This document shows positions 19,201-28,748 of a stretch of 64,000 bases of DNA, piece by piece. The first letter of the stretch is position 1; each line of letters begins with the position of its first letter. Under the pieces are notes generated by a model. That model worked only from the letters and a program-made list of their open reading frames with translations, searched no databases and was not told the origin of the DNA. A program made the position numbers and the translations under genes. Location of the stretch: positions 2,356,001-2,420,000 of the forward strand of contig CP048715.1 of NCBI GenBank assembly GCA_022641835.1, written 5' to 3'. Source of the DNA: Petasospora fabianii. Taxonomy: Eukaryota > Ascomycota > Saccharomycetes > Phaffomycetales > Wickerhamomycetaceae.

Positions 19201-20905
19201 TGGAAGGCAGGTGGTACATGTCGATGTCCCAATGTAGGAAGAGCATCTGAACAACCTTAATAATTTCTGTAGTAACGTAGAGTGACAACGGAATTAAGGT
19301 ATTGTACATGATGATGAAACTCATGATTGTTGGTGCAACACCAGCTTCCTGGTTGTACAAGTACCAAGCATCATCCCAGTACTTATGCATGTAGAGACGC
19401 TGAGCCATAAAGGAGAACATAGACAAGGAGAAGACAACCAAAACCATAAAGGCAACAATGAGATTGATGGCTCTCTGGAGTTTTGGGGCCTTGGTCCTTG
19501 GGTTCTTGATGGCGTTCATCCTGATTTTGGATTCCTCACCGGTGAACACAACCAATCCAACAACGTTCTTGGTGTTTCTGATGATGGAACCTCTGTAGAC
19601 AATGTTGTCTGGCCCAAGTGGAAAGATTTCGTCTCCCATCTTGATGTTACCTTCGAAGTTGTACAAGTCTGTGTTTGGGTCCTCAATGGTCACAGCACCC
19701 TTGAAACTCTTCAGGCCAGCAGCGCTGTTGATGGCGGCAGAGATCTTTCTGTGAGGAAGCTTGGACTTCAAGTTGGTCTCACCATCCAAATCCATAGTCT
19801 CAACAAACACCTCGTTTTCATTCTGTCCATCAGATGTAAGGATAATGAAATCAGCAGGGACTGGCTCGTCTTGTTGAAGCTTAACAATATCACCAACTCT
19901 CAAATCCTTCCACCTGACCTTGGAAACTTTTAGGCCAAGCTGCTTGAGATAGTTTTCCTTGGTGAACGTGTTTGGCTGTTCCAAGAGCTCGTCACTGACA
20001 TGCTGTGTATAGATATCGGTATTGAAGTCTGAGGCAAGTTCCATAGTGGAGTTTGCACTGGTCGCTCTTGAAAGTGAATGCGAGTCTGAGTCGTCATCGA
20101 TGCTGCGTGTATGGTGTCCCTTGTGCGTGATGATCCTGGTAAACTTTCCGTTCTCCTTCTTGTCTTGAAGGTGTCTTCTCCAGTCATCAAATCCCTCTCG
20201 CAGCATGGAGATCGTGATAAAGATCAACAACGGCACGATGGTGGTGTATGTGCCTGTGGTTGACCACGATGGGATCATCTGCAAAATGGAAACTGTCAAA
20301 AAGTATGCATTAGCAAGCTTCGAGAACTGAGCGTACAGCTGCTTCGGTAGGAAAGAGTATATGCTGTATCTAGAAGAGGAGATGACGTTGTCTGTGTAGG
20401 GCTTCTTGTACCGCTCATCGACAAGTAATGTGTTGTGCGTCGTTCTGCTCTTGGTCACTGGGAACTCATCGGTGTCAAAGTCCTTCATGACGCTGATTGG
20501 GATCTTTCTGCCATCCTTGGACTTTCTGTATGGTCGCACATTCATCACCAAATTCTTCATGTCCGTGAACCTTTTTTGTATTCTTCCTCTTTTGCCAGCG
20601 TAGGACCTAAGCATGGGGCCATGCCTTATGTTCGTTGATGTGGCATCATCCGAAGTTGAACCATCCGAGGATGATCTGTTGTTGTTCTGATGGGACACCT
20701 CAGGAGTCGTTTCAAGGAGGTTCAGACTCGAGTTGAGATTGCTTAATTCGATTCTGTCTTCTACCGGACCATCTGGTGTGATGCCCATCTCGGGGTCATC
20801 TGCATGCACATCCGCTTCCGTCTTGAGGGCGTTCTTGAAGAAAAGCTGTGTACGCAGAGAGTAACCCCTCTTTCTTCCTGTGTTTGGATATTCATTTCCG
20901 GACAT
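16238..20905 (-). CDS. DNF3: P4-type ATPase (phospholipid flippase), Dnf3 type
   Basis: This 1555-residue integral membrane protein moves phospholipids from the outer or luminal leaflet to the cytosolic leaflet, in trans-Golgi and secretory membranes for Dnf3. The flippase motifs are intact: DGETNLK in the actuator domain, the phosphorylation motif DKTGTLT with Asp592, and the hinge motif GDGAND. The N-terminal SRYSIYSFLPKQLYAQFSKLA region and MIPSWSTTG segment are distinctive for Dnf3 rather than Dnf1, Dnf2, Drs2 or Neo1. A long charged linker follows the nucleotide-binding domain and about ten membrane segments are present. The C-terminal tail is basic. Length fits Dnf3 (1656 residues in S. 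cerevisiae). ATG 20905 begins MSGNEYPNTG. Confidence 0.92.
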   Translation of the reverse strand: MSGNEYPNTGRKRGYSLRTQLFFKNALKTEADVHADDPEMGITPDGPVEDRIELSNLNSSLNLLETTPEVSHQNNNRSSSDGSTSDDATSTNIRHGPMLRSYAGKRGRIQKRFTDMKNLVMNVRPYRKSKDGRKIPISVMKDFDTDEFPVTKSRTTHNTLLVDERYKKPYTDNVISSSRYSIYSFLPKQLYAQFSKLANAYFLTVSILQMIPSWSTTGTYTTIVPLLIFITISMLREGFDDWRRHLQDKKENGKFTRIITHKGHHTRSIDDDSDSHSLSRATSANSTMELASDFNTDIYTQHVSDELLEQPNTFTKENYLKQLGLKVSKVRWKDLRVGDIVKLQQDEPVPADFIILTSDGQNENEVFVETMDLDGETNLKSKLPHRKISAAINSAAGLKSFKGAVTIEDPNTDLYNFEGNIKMGDEIFPLGPDNIVYRGSIIRNTKNVVGLVVFTGEESKIRMNAIKNPRTKAPKLQRAINLIVAFMVLVVFSLSMFSFMAQRLYMHKYWDDAWYLYNQEAGVAPTIMSFIIMYNTLIPLSLYVTTEIIKVVQMLFLHWDIDMYHLPSNTPCEVRTATILEELGQVSYVFSDKTGTLTDNLMIFRKFSVAGTAWSHDLSESTLEQAGVKKVTDSSTPRGSIDIRRSNTRYSGRPSLASALSNRSNQVHSSSPLSAPDTITPEIKTTIDLLTHIQHNPNTVFSKKAKFFILSLALCHTCLPKTVSEDTEEIEYQSSSPDELALVVAARDMGYVVYGKNHKNLTIRTYPDGMDEDPVDETYEVLNVVEFSSARKRMSIIVKFPDGRICMICKGADNIILERLRNTDLAKQKKDEVYRSTSIRKANEAQLVLHQRQSSDLNGVPRKSSQLSRHSLGVSSVNSHAQTIDDFVLNAQREQNEINEVAAESRKSLQLRDRQRYNITSIDDYIGNDKSVLNEGYVLEKTLEHIEEFSTEGLRTLLYCYKWLDKSEYDQWALDYASAKTSLVNRAKLIEEVGCRLEDGFELLGATAIEDKLQDGVADTIEKLRRAGIKLWMLTGDKRETAINIGYSCKLIKDYSSLVILDAADDDLTAKMTAAELEISSGSVAHCVVVIDGATLGNFEADQSMMSIFISLCTKTDSVICCRASPSQKALMVSNIRALDKSKVSLAIGDGANDIAMIQSADIGIGITGKEGLQAARSSDYSIAQFRYLQKLLLVHGRFNYIRTSKFVLATFYKELLFYLSQCIFQRNVMFTGTSLYEPWSLSMFNTLFTSLPVLCIGMFEKDLKPATLLAAPELYSKGRLHQGFNLRIFVGWMVVAASTSLLITFSGWYIWGFHALLDNSLYPMGTLNFTAIIFTINLKLQLLEQHNRTWLNAASILISCLGWLLWCCLLPGLYKEDTSKIYDVYKGFYWKFGKDITWWAATLITITMPLMFDTILQVFRHWFFPTEVDEFQVLEKNTEVRRNIELAAYDQMEQGWKWEKDETSIKRMYHNRKRKNTVTTDTELPPGAPSKVQKNSSTVTQDGYETEVLPSGQLVKRRIGETSMQKLGKKLRFTSRERDEDIDAIIEQRMRDLE

Positions 20906-21564
20906 CTTGGAGCCGGTAACTAGAATGGAGTGCGCTTGGTGAGAACTTGAATAGGTAAGTTGTGGTGTTACAAACGTTTTCCAATGATCTGGAGGCTGTG
21001 TCGTGTCCAGTCGGAAGTCTGCAGTGAACCTCGTGGAACTGGTTAAGAATGCTATACGGAGGTCAGAATCAACCGGCTGAGCCCGTCAATAGCACCTGAG
21101 TGTATAAGTGCTAAAATAGGTCGCTTGTGCGGTAAAGCGCCGGAGAAAGAGTGTGGAGGGCCCGGCTCTGAAGAATGCAAGTGTAGCTAGCTGTAGCCCT
21201 TCGGAAGCCGCCCTGTGCTTGAGAAAGGGTCTTTGTGCGGTAGCCTGTGTGTGGCGCTGTGTTTTGGGATGCCTTGTGGGCGCGTGACTTCAGAGCTCGA
21301 GCTGGTGGTGAGGCAGCGTATGGTCTCCCCTGTTGCGTGGACGTGGGAGCGTGCTCTTGATCTTAAAGAAGGGCGGCTTTCTGGTAGTGTCCCCCTTCCA
21401 ATTTACTTCGCCTAATCAGAGTGTGATCTGGGCGGCCCGCCAATTTTCGCGCTTGCGCCCGCTTGTTTTGGTTTCCCCATCACAATGTTTTGATTCATGA
21501 TCCAAGAGCGCTTGGTCAACCTCATAGAACGTCGGTGCGGTAAACTCACCAACTAGCTTCTGTC
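20906..21564. other. Divergent intergenic region between DNF3 and the SNF2 gene
   Basis: This 659-bp stretch must serve as promoter for both flanking genes, which run away from each other. It is GC-richer than most gaps here. A 66-codon frame at 21215-21415 has no recognisable product and looks like chance. No repeat or RNA gene was seen. Confidence 0.5.
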
Positions 21565-24021
21565 ATGTCCGACGTGAACGATCTCGCTGATGCTGTTCAT
21601 GGGATTAGGCTGTCTCCTACCAAGAAGCTGCAGCCAGACACCAATGCCTCGAAGCCGCCGCCAGTGAAGTCATCGTCCATCTTCCTCAAGAAGAACTTTA
21701 ACTCACTAGGTCAAAAGAAGAAGCCAACGGTTACGGGATCTAGGAACTTCGACAAAGCCAACTTTTTCAATGATACCCCCATGGCGGTTGATGATCAAAG
21801 GTGGGGATCCAACCTCATAAAGAAGGATGGTGATACCACGCCTTATGGACTCGGCGACTCGCCGATCAAGAAGGGCAATGCAATCCTCAACCCAATGGCC
21901 AATGACGAAAACAATGACGTCCGTGCGGGTATCAAGCATATCAAGTCAGGTTTTGAGAAGTACGCAAAGGGTGACTCCCCCTTCAAGGACCCATACTCTG
22001 CATTGAATAATAACACGATTAAGCGAGCTGGTGCAAACTTCTTGGACAGACCAGATCTCCACAGAGAAAGCAAGGAACTTGCTGAAAGCATCATCAAAAG
22101 TATCACTGAATACGATGATGAGAAAGAGATCAAGAAGTTGAAAGAAGAGGAAATTGACGATAAAGATAGGACTGTCAAGGGACTCTCTGTCAACTTGTTG
22201 GACCATCAGGTTCTTGGTTTGAAATTCCTTCGTAAACGAGAGAAGGATAAGCATGTACACAAGGGTGGTTTGCTCTGTGATGATATGGGTTTGGGTAAGA
22301 CTGTCCAGATGATTGCATTGATTGTGAAGAACAAGGCAAAGAAGGAAGATTTGGAAATCCTCGATGATATTGAGAAGGAAGAGGAGGCGTTAGAAGGTGA
22401 CGTGCCTTTGAGAAAGTTCAAAGGTACTTTAGTCATCTGCCCTGTCGGATTGACCACACAATGGGTTCAAGAAATCAAAAGGTTCGCTCCACATTTGAAG
22501 CCACACTTGTTCCATGGTACGAATAGAACAAAGTCTTACAAGGATTTAATGGAATACGACGTGGTTGTTTCCTCATATGAAACTGTGAGATCTGAACACA
22601 TTGCAGAGGCAAAGTCACCCATCTTCGCTGGGTACTGGCACAGAGTTGTATTGGATGAGGCCCATAATATCAAAAACAAGAAGGCTAAGAGTACAATCGC
22701 ATGTTACCACGTTAGAAGTATGAGAAGGTGGTGTCTGACAGGTACGCCAATTCAAAACTCTGTTGATGAGCTCCAATCTCTTTTAGCTTTCCTCAAGGTT
22801 TCGAAGTTTTCTGATGAGTCCGGATGGAAATCCGTAATGTCTACTGTGCTCAAGAAGGGAGATACAGGACAAGCATTTGATTTGTTGAAGAAAGAATTGA
22901 GTATCGTGATGTTGAGAAGAACCAAAAAGGTCCTCCAAGCCACAAACTTCAAGCTACCAACCAAGACCATCACGAGATGTAATATCGAGTTCAGTAAGAT
23001 GGAACGTGACCTCTATGAGGACTTGAAGAGCCATTTTGTCGCCGAATTATCCTCCAAGTTTAAGAATGTGTCAAAGACTGGTGGTTCTTTGGCCCCAGCT
23101 GAGAAAGGTGTCTTATATAATAAGATATCACCATCCAAATTGGGTCGACAGAACTCGGACCAGACGTTTTATATGCATGCTTTGGTGTTTCTCTTGAGAT
23201 TACGTCAAGTATGCTGTCATTGGAAATTACTCTCTGAGTTGAATGAAGATGACCTTAAAGAGATGAGTAGTGCTACTGGTAAGACACAACGTCTCTCTGA
23301 TTTCTCTCCAACTAAGTCGCCATCTAAGAGAGACATGGATGTGAACAAGGAGCTGGACGATCTTACTGATTTCATGAACGCCTTGACTGTCAAGGAAACC
23401 AAGTGTGAGGTGTGTCTCACAGAGAAGGTCAAAGAGCACGAGAAAATTTGCAAGGGCTGTGCCGAGAAGATCGAAAAAGAGAAGGAGTTTGAAAGTGCCA
23501 AAGTACTCAAGCTTCTGGAAATCTTGAAAAAGGATCCAAAGAGAAAGACGATCGTTTTCTCTCAATTCAGAGAATTGTTAGTGTTGATTGGGCCAACCTT
23601 GAGAAAACACGGCTGCAACTTCGTCATGTATGACGGTAAGATGAGTTTGGCACAGAAGGATGCTGCATTGGATAAGTTGAGAAATGATCCAGATACCACT
23701 GTACTACTTTGTTCCCTGAAATCCGGTGCTGTTGGTTTAAACTTGACCGTTGCCTCACAAGTTGTGATATACGATCCATGGTGGAACCCACAGATTCAGG
23801 AACAGGCCATTGATAGAGTTTACAGAATTGGCCAAACAAAACCCGTTGACGTCTTTGAGTTCTGCGTGAAAGATACCGTTGAGAATGGTATCTTTGCCTT
23901 GCAAGATGCTAAGCGTGAGTTGGCAAGAGCCGTGATCAACGCCGACGGTGGTTCAAATGAAGCCATGAACAAGTTGTCCACATCAGATCTTATGAAATTA
24001 TTCGGTCTTTTCAAAAATTAA
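21565..24021 (+). CDS. SNF2-family DNA translocase of the Rad5/Rad16/Uls1 group, without a RING
   Basis: This 818-residue nuclear ATPase has a complete SNF2 motor: Walker A DMGLGKT (Lys at about residue 244), Walker B DEAH (about 364-367), motif III LTGTPIQN, and C-terminal motifs V/VI with DPWWNPQIQEQAIDRVYRIGQ. Motif order and the inter-lobe insertion place it with Rad5, Rad16 and Uls1. In those proteins the insert carries a C3HC4 RING. Here it carries only Cys614, Cys617, Cys629 and Cys632 (CX2C-X11-CX2C), enough for one zinc site but not for a RING. The N-terminal 190 residues are basic and low in complexity, with Ser-Pro sites. A role in DNA repair, recombination or SUMO-linked protein eviction is likely by family; the exact orthologue is not clear. 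Confidence 0.85.
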   Translation: MSDVNDLADAVHGIRLSPTKKLQPDTNASKPPPVKSSSIFLKKNFNSLGQKKKPTVTGSRNFDKANFFNDTPMAVDDQRWGSNLIKKDGDTTPYGLGDSPIKKGNAILNPMANDENNDVRAGIKHIKSGFEKYAKGDSPFKDPYSALNNNTIKRAGANFLDRPDLHRESKELAESIIKSITEYDDEKEIKKLKEEEIDDKDRTVKGLSVNLLDHQVLGLKFLRKREKDKHVHKGGLLCDDMGLGKTVQMIALIVKNKAKKEDLEILDDIEKEEEALEGDVPLRKFKGTLVICPVGLTTQWVQEIKRFAPHLKPHLFHGTNRTKSYKDLMEYDVVVSSYETVRSEHIAEAKSPIFAGYWHRVVLDEAHNIKNKKAKSTIACYHVRSMRRWCLTGTPIQNSVDELQSLLAFLKVSKFSDESGWKSVMSTVLKKGDTGQAFDLLKKELSIVMLRRTKKVLQATNFKLPTKTITRCNIEFSKMERDLYEDLKSHFVAELSSKFKNVSKTGGSLAPAEKGVLYNKISPSKLGRQNSDQTFYMHALVFLLRLRQVCCHWKLLSELNEDDLKEMSSATGKTQRLSDFSPTKSPSKRDMDVNKELDDLTDFMNALTVKETKCEVCLTEKVKEHEKICKGCAEKIEKEKEFESAKVLKLLEILKKDPKRKTIVFSQFRELLVLIGPTLRKHGCNFVMYDGKMSLAQKDAALDKLRNDPDTTVLLCSLKSGAVGLNLTVASQVVIYDPWWNPQIQEQAIDRVYRIGQTKPVDVFEFCVKDTVENGIFALQDAKRELARAVINADGGSNEAMNKLSTSDLMKLFGLFKN

Positions 24022-24101
24022 TAGGGTCTAATGAATACGATTCAGCATTGGTAAGGTTATTTTTGATGGTGTAGCATAAACCAGGAGATTATTTAAGATA
24101 C

Positions 24102-24131
24102 GTCACGTGAATTTTGACTTTATATCACGTG
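24102..24131 (+). promoter_or_regulatory. Pair of RTCACGTG E-boxes upstream of MKT1
   Basis: GTCACGTG at 24102-24109 and ATCACGTG at 24124-24131 both match the Cbf1-type consensus. Their starts are 22 bp apart, about two helical turns, in the 253-bp gap between the SNF2 gene and MKT1. Function is inferred from the motif. Confidence 0.45.
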
Positions 24132-24274
24132 CAGGCCAGGATCTGGTCGCATTGAGACGCGCGCGACCGCGCACCGAAAAGCGACAAATGCCGCCTCGAA
24201 CACAACGACGACAGAGGGCACTGTCGGACACGCTTCTCATATCGACACGCGCCTCTGATTGCTTCTTTGACATA

Positions 24275-26514
24275 ATGCCCAGTATGTTCCTTTGGGGAAT
24301 TCCACTGCCCTGTTACCTTCAACTTGCTCCTTGCTGCTGCAGGTGACTAACAATTGAACAGTTAGATCCCTCGAGCCCTTCCTATTTGAGCGTGGCCAAG
24401 TGACCACATTGCCTCTTGAGACCCTTAGAAACGCCAGAATCGGTATCGATGTGAACCATTACCTCTCCAAGATTCACAGTATCAAAAGAGAGTCGCTTGC
24501 CGATGCCATTGGGGGCATTCCATCTACCCTTTTCCCTCATCTCGAGAGCGACCTCAAGGTATTTAAGGATTCAGACATCACACCTGTCTTCGTCTTCAGT
24601 GGAGTTGACATCACAGAGACTTACAGGGTGAAAGCTACCAAGGAATCTACTTCTTCTGACCGCTTCAGGGGAAAGTCCTGGGCCCAATATGCAGCTGTCT
24701 CACAGCAGTCTCCATCCAGCCCTGTCGCTCTGCCTCCTTCCGCTGGTGATCTCTCCTTCAAAGACTACAACCCATTGAGTGGCAGAGCGTTCTTCAATGA
24801 TTTGACTAAATTCTTTACGGCGAACTCAATTGAGTTTGTCTGTGCTCCTTACCTGTCGTGGATCCAGCTCGGCTACATGTACAAGGAACAACGTATCGAT
24901 GCTGTGTTCGGTCCTAACGAGCTGTTGTTGCTTGAGTCCACTGATAAAGTCATCCACACGTTCGACATCCGTCCAGATACGCATACTACAGACTTCAAGT
25001 TTGTTGATAAGCACCGCCTTCTCACAGAGCTCAACATCACGCCAATGCAACTCCTGGATATCGCTGTGTCCATTGGCTGTGACTTGCAACTAACCACGCT
25101 GCCTCTCTACAATGGTGTCCCACCTGCTTCCATGTTCGGTTTCGGTATGGATCTGGTACAAAATGGACAGAGTATCTATGCTCAGCTCGCCGCTTCGGGG
25201 AATCATGAGGTCATTACAAAGTTCCAGAAGGGTATTGTCGCTCTTCGTAACACGCCTGTTCTCAAAGTCAACGGTAAAGTCGAGCCTCTTGACGCATCCA
25301 GTCTGCCATCTGACCTCCACGAGATTGTAGGTCAGAGATTACCACATGAGTACTTTTTCTATGTCTCCATTGGATTACTTGCACCAAAGATTCTTGAGGC
25401 TCTCATCTACGATGCATACTACGAGAAGACGCCACTGGATGGTGTCTCTACCAATCAGCACAGAGAATTGGTCAGGGCCATGATCAAGATTAAAAGTACC
25501 GAACTGGGATTGTTGACTCAGAACATGAACCGCTACTATCAGTTCAAGAAGATTGCTTATGTCAAGTACTTCGAAGATGACTCGGAGATTGATCTTAGAA
25601 AGTCGCAGGGCATCTTCTTCAGCATCAACAACATGGCCATATTCTCTGAGAGAGCAAAATTTTCAACATCCAGCTTCCTTGAGCTCATAACTTCATCCGA
25701 TAAAGAGGCCTTCCTTGTTTCCCCAATCGCCAAATCAGGTAAGACGTTGAAAACAACATCCGAGATCATCTCCACTGCTCTCTTGCGTACGCTTCATTTC
25801 CTTGACATCTTCTCCCCAAAGAGCAGCAGCAAATACACCGAAGCTCTTCGTCTGATATCCACACTTGACCCATCATACACAACACAATACCTTCTGTTCC
25901 TCGTTCATCTCAAGCTTTCGCCAACTCCACTCCATGAGTTCCATGCAAACTCCACCGGTGGATCTCGTGCCACAGACACTAACGTCCGTGATGTGAACAC
26001 ACTCATATCTCGCCTGCTGACTTTCATTCCAACAACTATCACTGGCCCATACTCCGGCGCAATCTCCCGTTCTCTCTTGAATTTCAGATCAGGTCTCGAG
26101 GTTGTCCAGACTAACGTCCGTGAGCTTCTCGCAGCAGCAATGGTTTCCTCTCTAGCCAATGGCGAAGTAGAAAGAATGGAGCGTACTCGTGAGCAGTGGG
26201 TTGATCTGGTAGCTCAGACTCCTTTCGGTGAGAGCCTCCCAAGTACTGTTCTGGGTACTGTTGGTTTAGCTTTGCTAGATAACGCCGACGGTGAGAAGAG
26301 TTTGAATGATACAAGAGATATTGTTGTAAGTCACTTCACTTCTCCTTCTACCCCTTCGATTGCTACCGATCTTCAAAAGGGACTCAAGTTTGTCAAGGAT
26401 TGTGTGCAGATTGCCGACTGCTTGAACAAGAGTGAGGCTCTCAGTGACAAGAACTTCGCTATCTACTCTGAGGCTAACAAGGCAGCTGATAAGCTTCTTG
26501 CAACCTTCTCTTGA
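24275..26514 (+). CDS. MKT1: Mkt1-like XPG-fold post-transcriptional regulator, one intron
   Basis: Mkt1 acts with Pbp1 on mRNA fate and affects mitochondrial and mating-type gene expression. It keeps the fold of XPG/FEN nucleases but not a proven nuclease activity. Exon 1 is only 7 nt (24275-24281, ATGCCCA). An 80-bp intron (24282-24361) follows, with a GTATGT donor, GACTAAC branch site and AACAG acceptor; exon 2 is 24362-26514. Splicing yields MPIRSLEPFLFERGQV, matching the MAIKSLESFLFERGLV of S. cerevisiae Mkt1. The product has 719 residues. Conserved blocks include IGIDVNHYLSK, DITPVFVFSG, LPHEYFFYVSIGL and MNRYYQFKKI. Without the splice the frame can start only at GTG 24400, which supports the intron. 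Confidence 0.93.
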
Positions 26515-27230
26515 AGTCTAATAAACACACCTTGAAAAAACTTCAGTATTAAATGGTGACACATAGCAATAGAAAATATGATAGTTCAGTTAAAGCGCCA
26601 GCGCCCAACTTCTAGGAAGATGTTGAAAGCTGTAGAGATCAGCGGGGGATGTATTCTATTACATCCGAACACCACATTGCAGAAACCTATGCACCAAGAA
26701 ACGGATTTTATATCAGTTTTCTTCATATTAATCCATACTCACTGGTGATTATCGCTTTAAAAGTCGGAAAACCTTCTGAATGGGGCCAAAGAGCTAAGGA
26801 TGTCCAACCAGTTTTTAGAACAATTGAGTAAACCAAATAGAACGACATTAACGTAATGATATGAAAGTTGTTCTTGAATTTTTTTTCATGGAGGTCTGCG
26901 AAGAAATCAAAACCTTGAAATACCTCTAACTCAGTCGACGAAGATTTTAAAAAAAATTCAAAATATTCCTTAAATAGAAGAATTTTGTGTATACATAAAC
27001 CTGAAAGATTTGGCTTTATTCAAGACTTGCCACTTACTCCTATATAATTATAAAGGTGGAACAAATCAATGTTCAGGGTTCCTGGTGTCCGGGTTATACG
27101 CACTCAAAAAATTTCCTACGCAAGGCTCATCGCATCTTCTCACATACGCCCTTTGTAACAGGTTAACCAATACATTCAGTCATATTTTATACCCATACCG
27201 GAACGTCTAAAACCTTTTGAGACTTCAATC
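26515..27230. other. AT-rich intergenic region between MKT1 and NOP8
   Basis: This 716-bp gap is among the most AT-rich parts of the window, with poly-A/T runs near 26880 and 26950. It holds the NOP8 promoter elements listed separately. A 60-codon frame at 26649-26831 has no recognisable product. I looked for point-centromere elements and tRNA folds here and found none. Confidence 0.5.
27105..27134 (+). promoter_or_regulatory. RRPE-like and PAC elements of the NOP8 promoter
   Basis: CAAAAAATTT at 27105-27114 resembles the RRPE box bound by Stb3. GCTCATCGCA at 27125-27134 is the reverse complement of TGCGATGAGC, the PAC box bound by Dot6 and Tod6. Together they mark ribosome-biogenesis promoters in yeasts. 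They lie 97-126 bp before the ATG of NOP8, itself a ribosome-biogenesis gene. Confidence 0.7.
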
Positions 27231-28748
27231 ATGACTGAGACACTGACAACGAGGCGTCTTTTCATAGGAAATATCTCTTCTCAACTGTTCGATACACCAG
27301 AAGACATCACAAGTCGTATATCCCGCTTTGGAAAACTGTCTTCATCATTTGAAGGACACTTCAATGAAGTTCGTGGCACTGGATTTGGATACCTGAATGT
27401 GGAGATTGACGACAAGCAATACGCAAAGCTTAAGGCCTCTCTGAACGGTGCCAAGTTCAAGGGATCAACGCTTGTTATCGATGTCGCTAAGGATGATTTT
27501 GAAAAGAGAGGTGAGGTGGACCGTGCTCGTCCTGGCGATAAACAAGAGGCGAGACTTCTGAAGAACCAGTGGGAGCATTATAAGAAGTTGGAGAATATCA
27601 AGATGTCTTTCAAAGATAGACAAGAGATTATTAAGGGAAGAGAGAGAAAGAGCAGGAGAAAGGGTATTAAGTCCATGACCCTCAGAGTGAATTTCAACGG
27701 CACGTTGAAGGTTGTCAAATGCAAAAAAACAAAGCTGTGGGGTTACGAAAAGCATAAAAAGGCAAGAGACCTGGTTTACAGATTCTTGAATGGTGCATGG
27801 AGAGATGGAAATGAGCACATTGTGGAGCGACTCTCAACTATTCAGTTGAAGCAGGGAAGAAATAACTTGACTATAGAGGTTCAAAGAGATGATAACCAGA
27901 TTTTGGAAGCTGCTGTGGACAAGGAAGATGAGGAGATGGAGATGGAGAAGAATAGTAAGGTGCTGGCTTCTATCTTGGGTAAATTTGACTTTGATAAGCC
28001 GCTCGACTACAAAGAAGAGGTTGATGAGTTCGGTGGTTCCGATTATGAGTACAACAAGAGTGATCTAGAAAGCGACCAAGATGATTTCGGAATGGATTCA
28101 GCCAATCTCAAGGACATTGAGTACGTTAAGGAGGGTGAATTCAGTAAGTACCCACCTCAGAAGCCAAAGGTTTACGATGAAGACGAGGATGATGACACAG
28201 ATCTCTATACTCAGCAGACGTACATCACAGAGAACTTTACGAAGACACAATCTCAGCAATCAGAAGATGAGAAAATGGAGGTTGATGATGATTCTGAGGA
28301 AGAATTCATCCCAACATTTGGACAGGATCCAGAACCAAAGGACAAGCCAGAAGTTAAGCTTCTGGAAGGTACGGTCTCCAACACGGAGACACTCCGGTCG
28401 CTCTTCACCACAGATGAGCCTAAAACCTTTAACCTCATTGAGGAAGATGATGATATTGATCAGAGTATCCCTGTACCAGAGCAGATCCAGCTCCCAACGG
28501 TGTCACCACTTGCATCCATTGCGCCTAAGAAAAACAAACGTGCCTTGTTTTTTGCGCATTTGGACTCTCCATTCTTAGTGGCTCAAACTCAGCTGAGTAA
28601 ACTGGAACAGCCTGTGAATTTTGAGAACTGGGATACGACATTCTGGGAGAAGAGAGCTGAATGGACACAGGAATGCAAGAGACGTAAGAGAGACGTGCTG
28701 AGACAGATGAGGAAGAAGAACGCAAAGAATTCCAGGGTGTTTGTTTGA
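27231..28748 (+). CDS. NOP8: Nucleolar 60S ribosome-biogenesis protein Nop8
   Basis: Nop8 is an RNA-binding nucleolar protein needed for 60S subunit formation, where it works with the helicase Dbp6. This 505-residue protein begins with an RRM at about residues 9-85 (RRLFIGNIS, then GTGFGYLNVEI). The conserved stretch QWEHYKKLENIKMSFKDRQEIIKGR follows at about residues 112-136, and then KCKKTKLWGYEKHK, both close to S. cerevisiae Nop8. The second half is acidic with DEDDD and EEDDD runs, and the tail is basic. The PAC and RRPE elements upstream agree with the role. Confidence 0.92.
   Translation: MTETLTTRRLFIGNISSQLFDTPEDITSRISRFGKLSSSFEGHFNEVRGTGFGYLNVEIDDKQYAKLKASLNGAKFKGSTLVIDVAKDDFEKRGEVDRARPGDKQEARLLKNQWEHYKKLENIKMSFKDRQEIIKGRERKSRRKGIKSMTLRVNFNGTLKVVKCKKTKLWGYEKHKKARDLVYRFLNGAWRDGNEHIVERLSTIQLKQGRNNLTIEVQRDDNQILEAAVDKEDEEMEMEKNSKVLASILGKFDFDKPLDYKEEVDEFGGSDYEYNKSDLESDQDDFGMDSANLKDIEYVKEGEFSKYPPQKPKVYDEDEDDDTDLYTQQTYITENFTKTQSQQSEDEKMEVDDDSEEEFIPTFGQDPEPKDKPEVKLLEGTVSNTETLRSLFTTDEPKTFNLIEEDDDIDQSIPVPEQIQLPTVSPLASIAPKKNKRALFFAHLDSPFLVAQTQLSKLEQPVNFENWDTTFWEKRAEWTQECKRRKRDVLRQMRKKNAKNSRVFV

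Noticed and set aside
19385-19933. 182-codon plus-strand frame in DNF3
   Set aside because: It lies opposite the conserved flippase actuator region and has no motif of its own.
26860-27000. AT-rich segment as a possible point centromere
   Set aside because: No CDEI and CDEIII-like pair at the right spacing, and point centromeres are not expected outside the Saccharomycetaceae.
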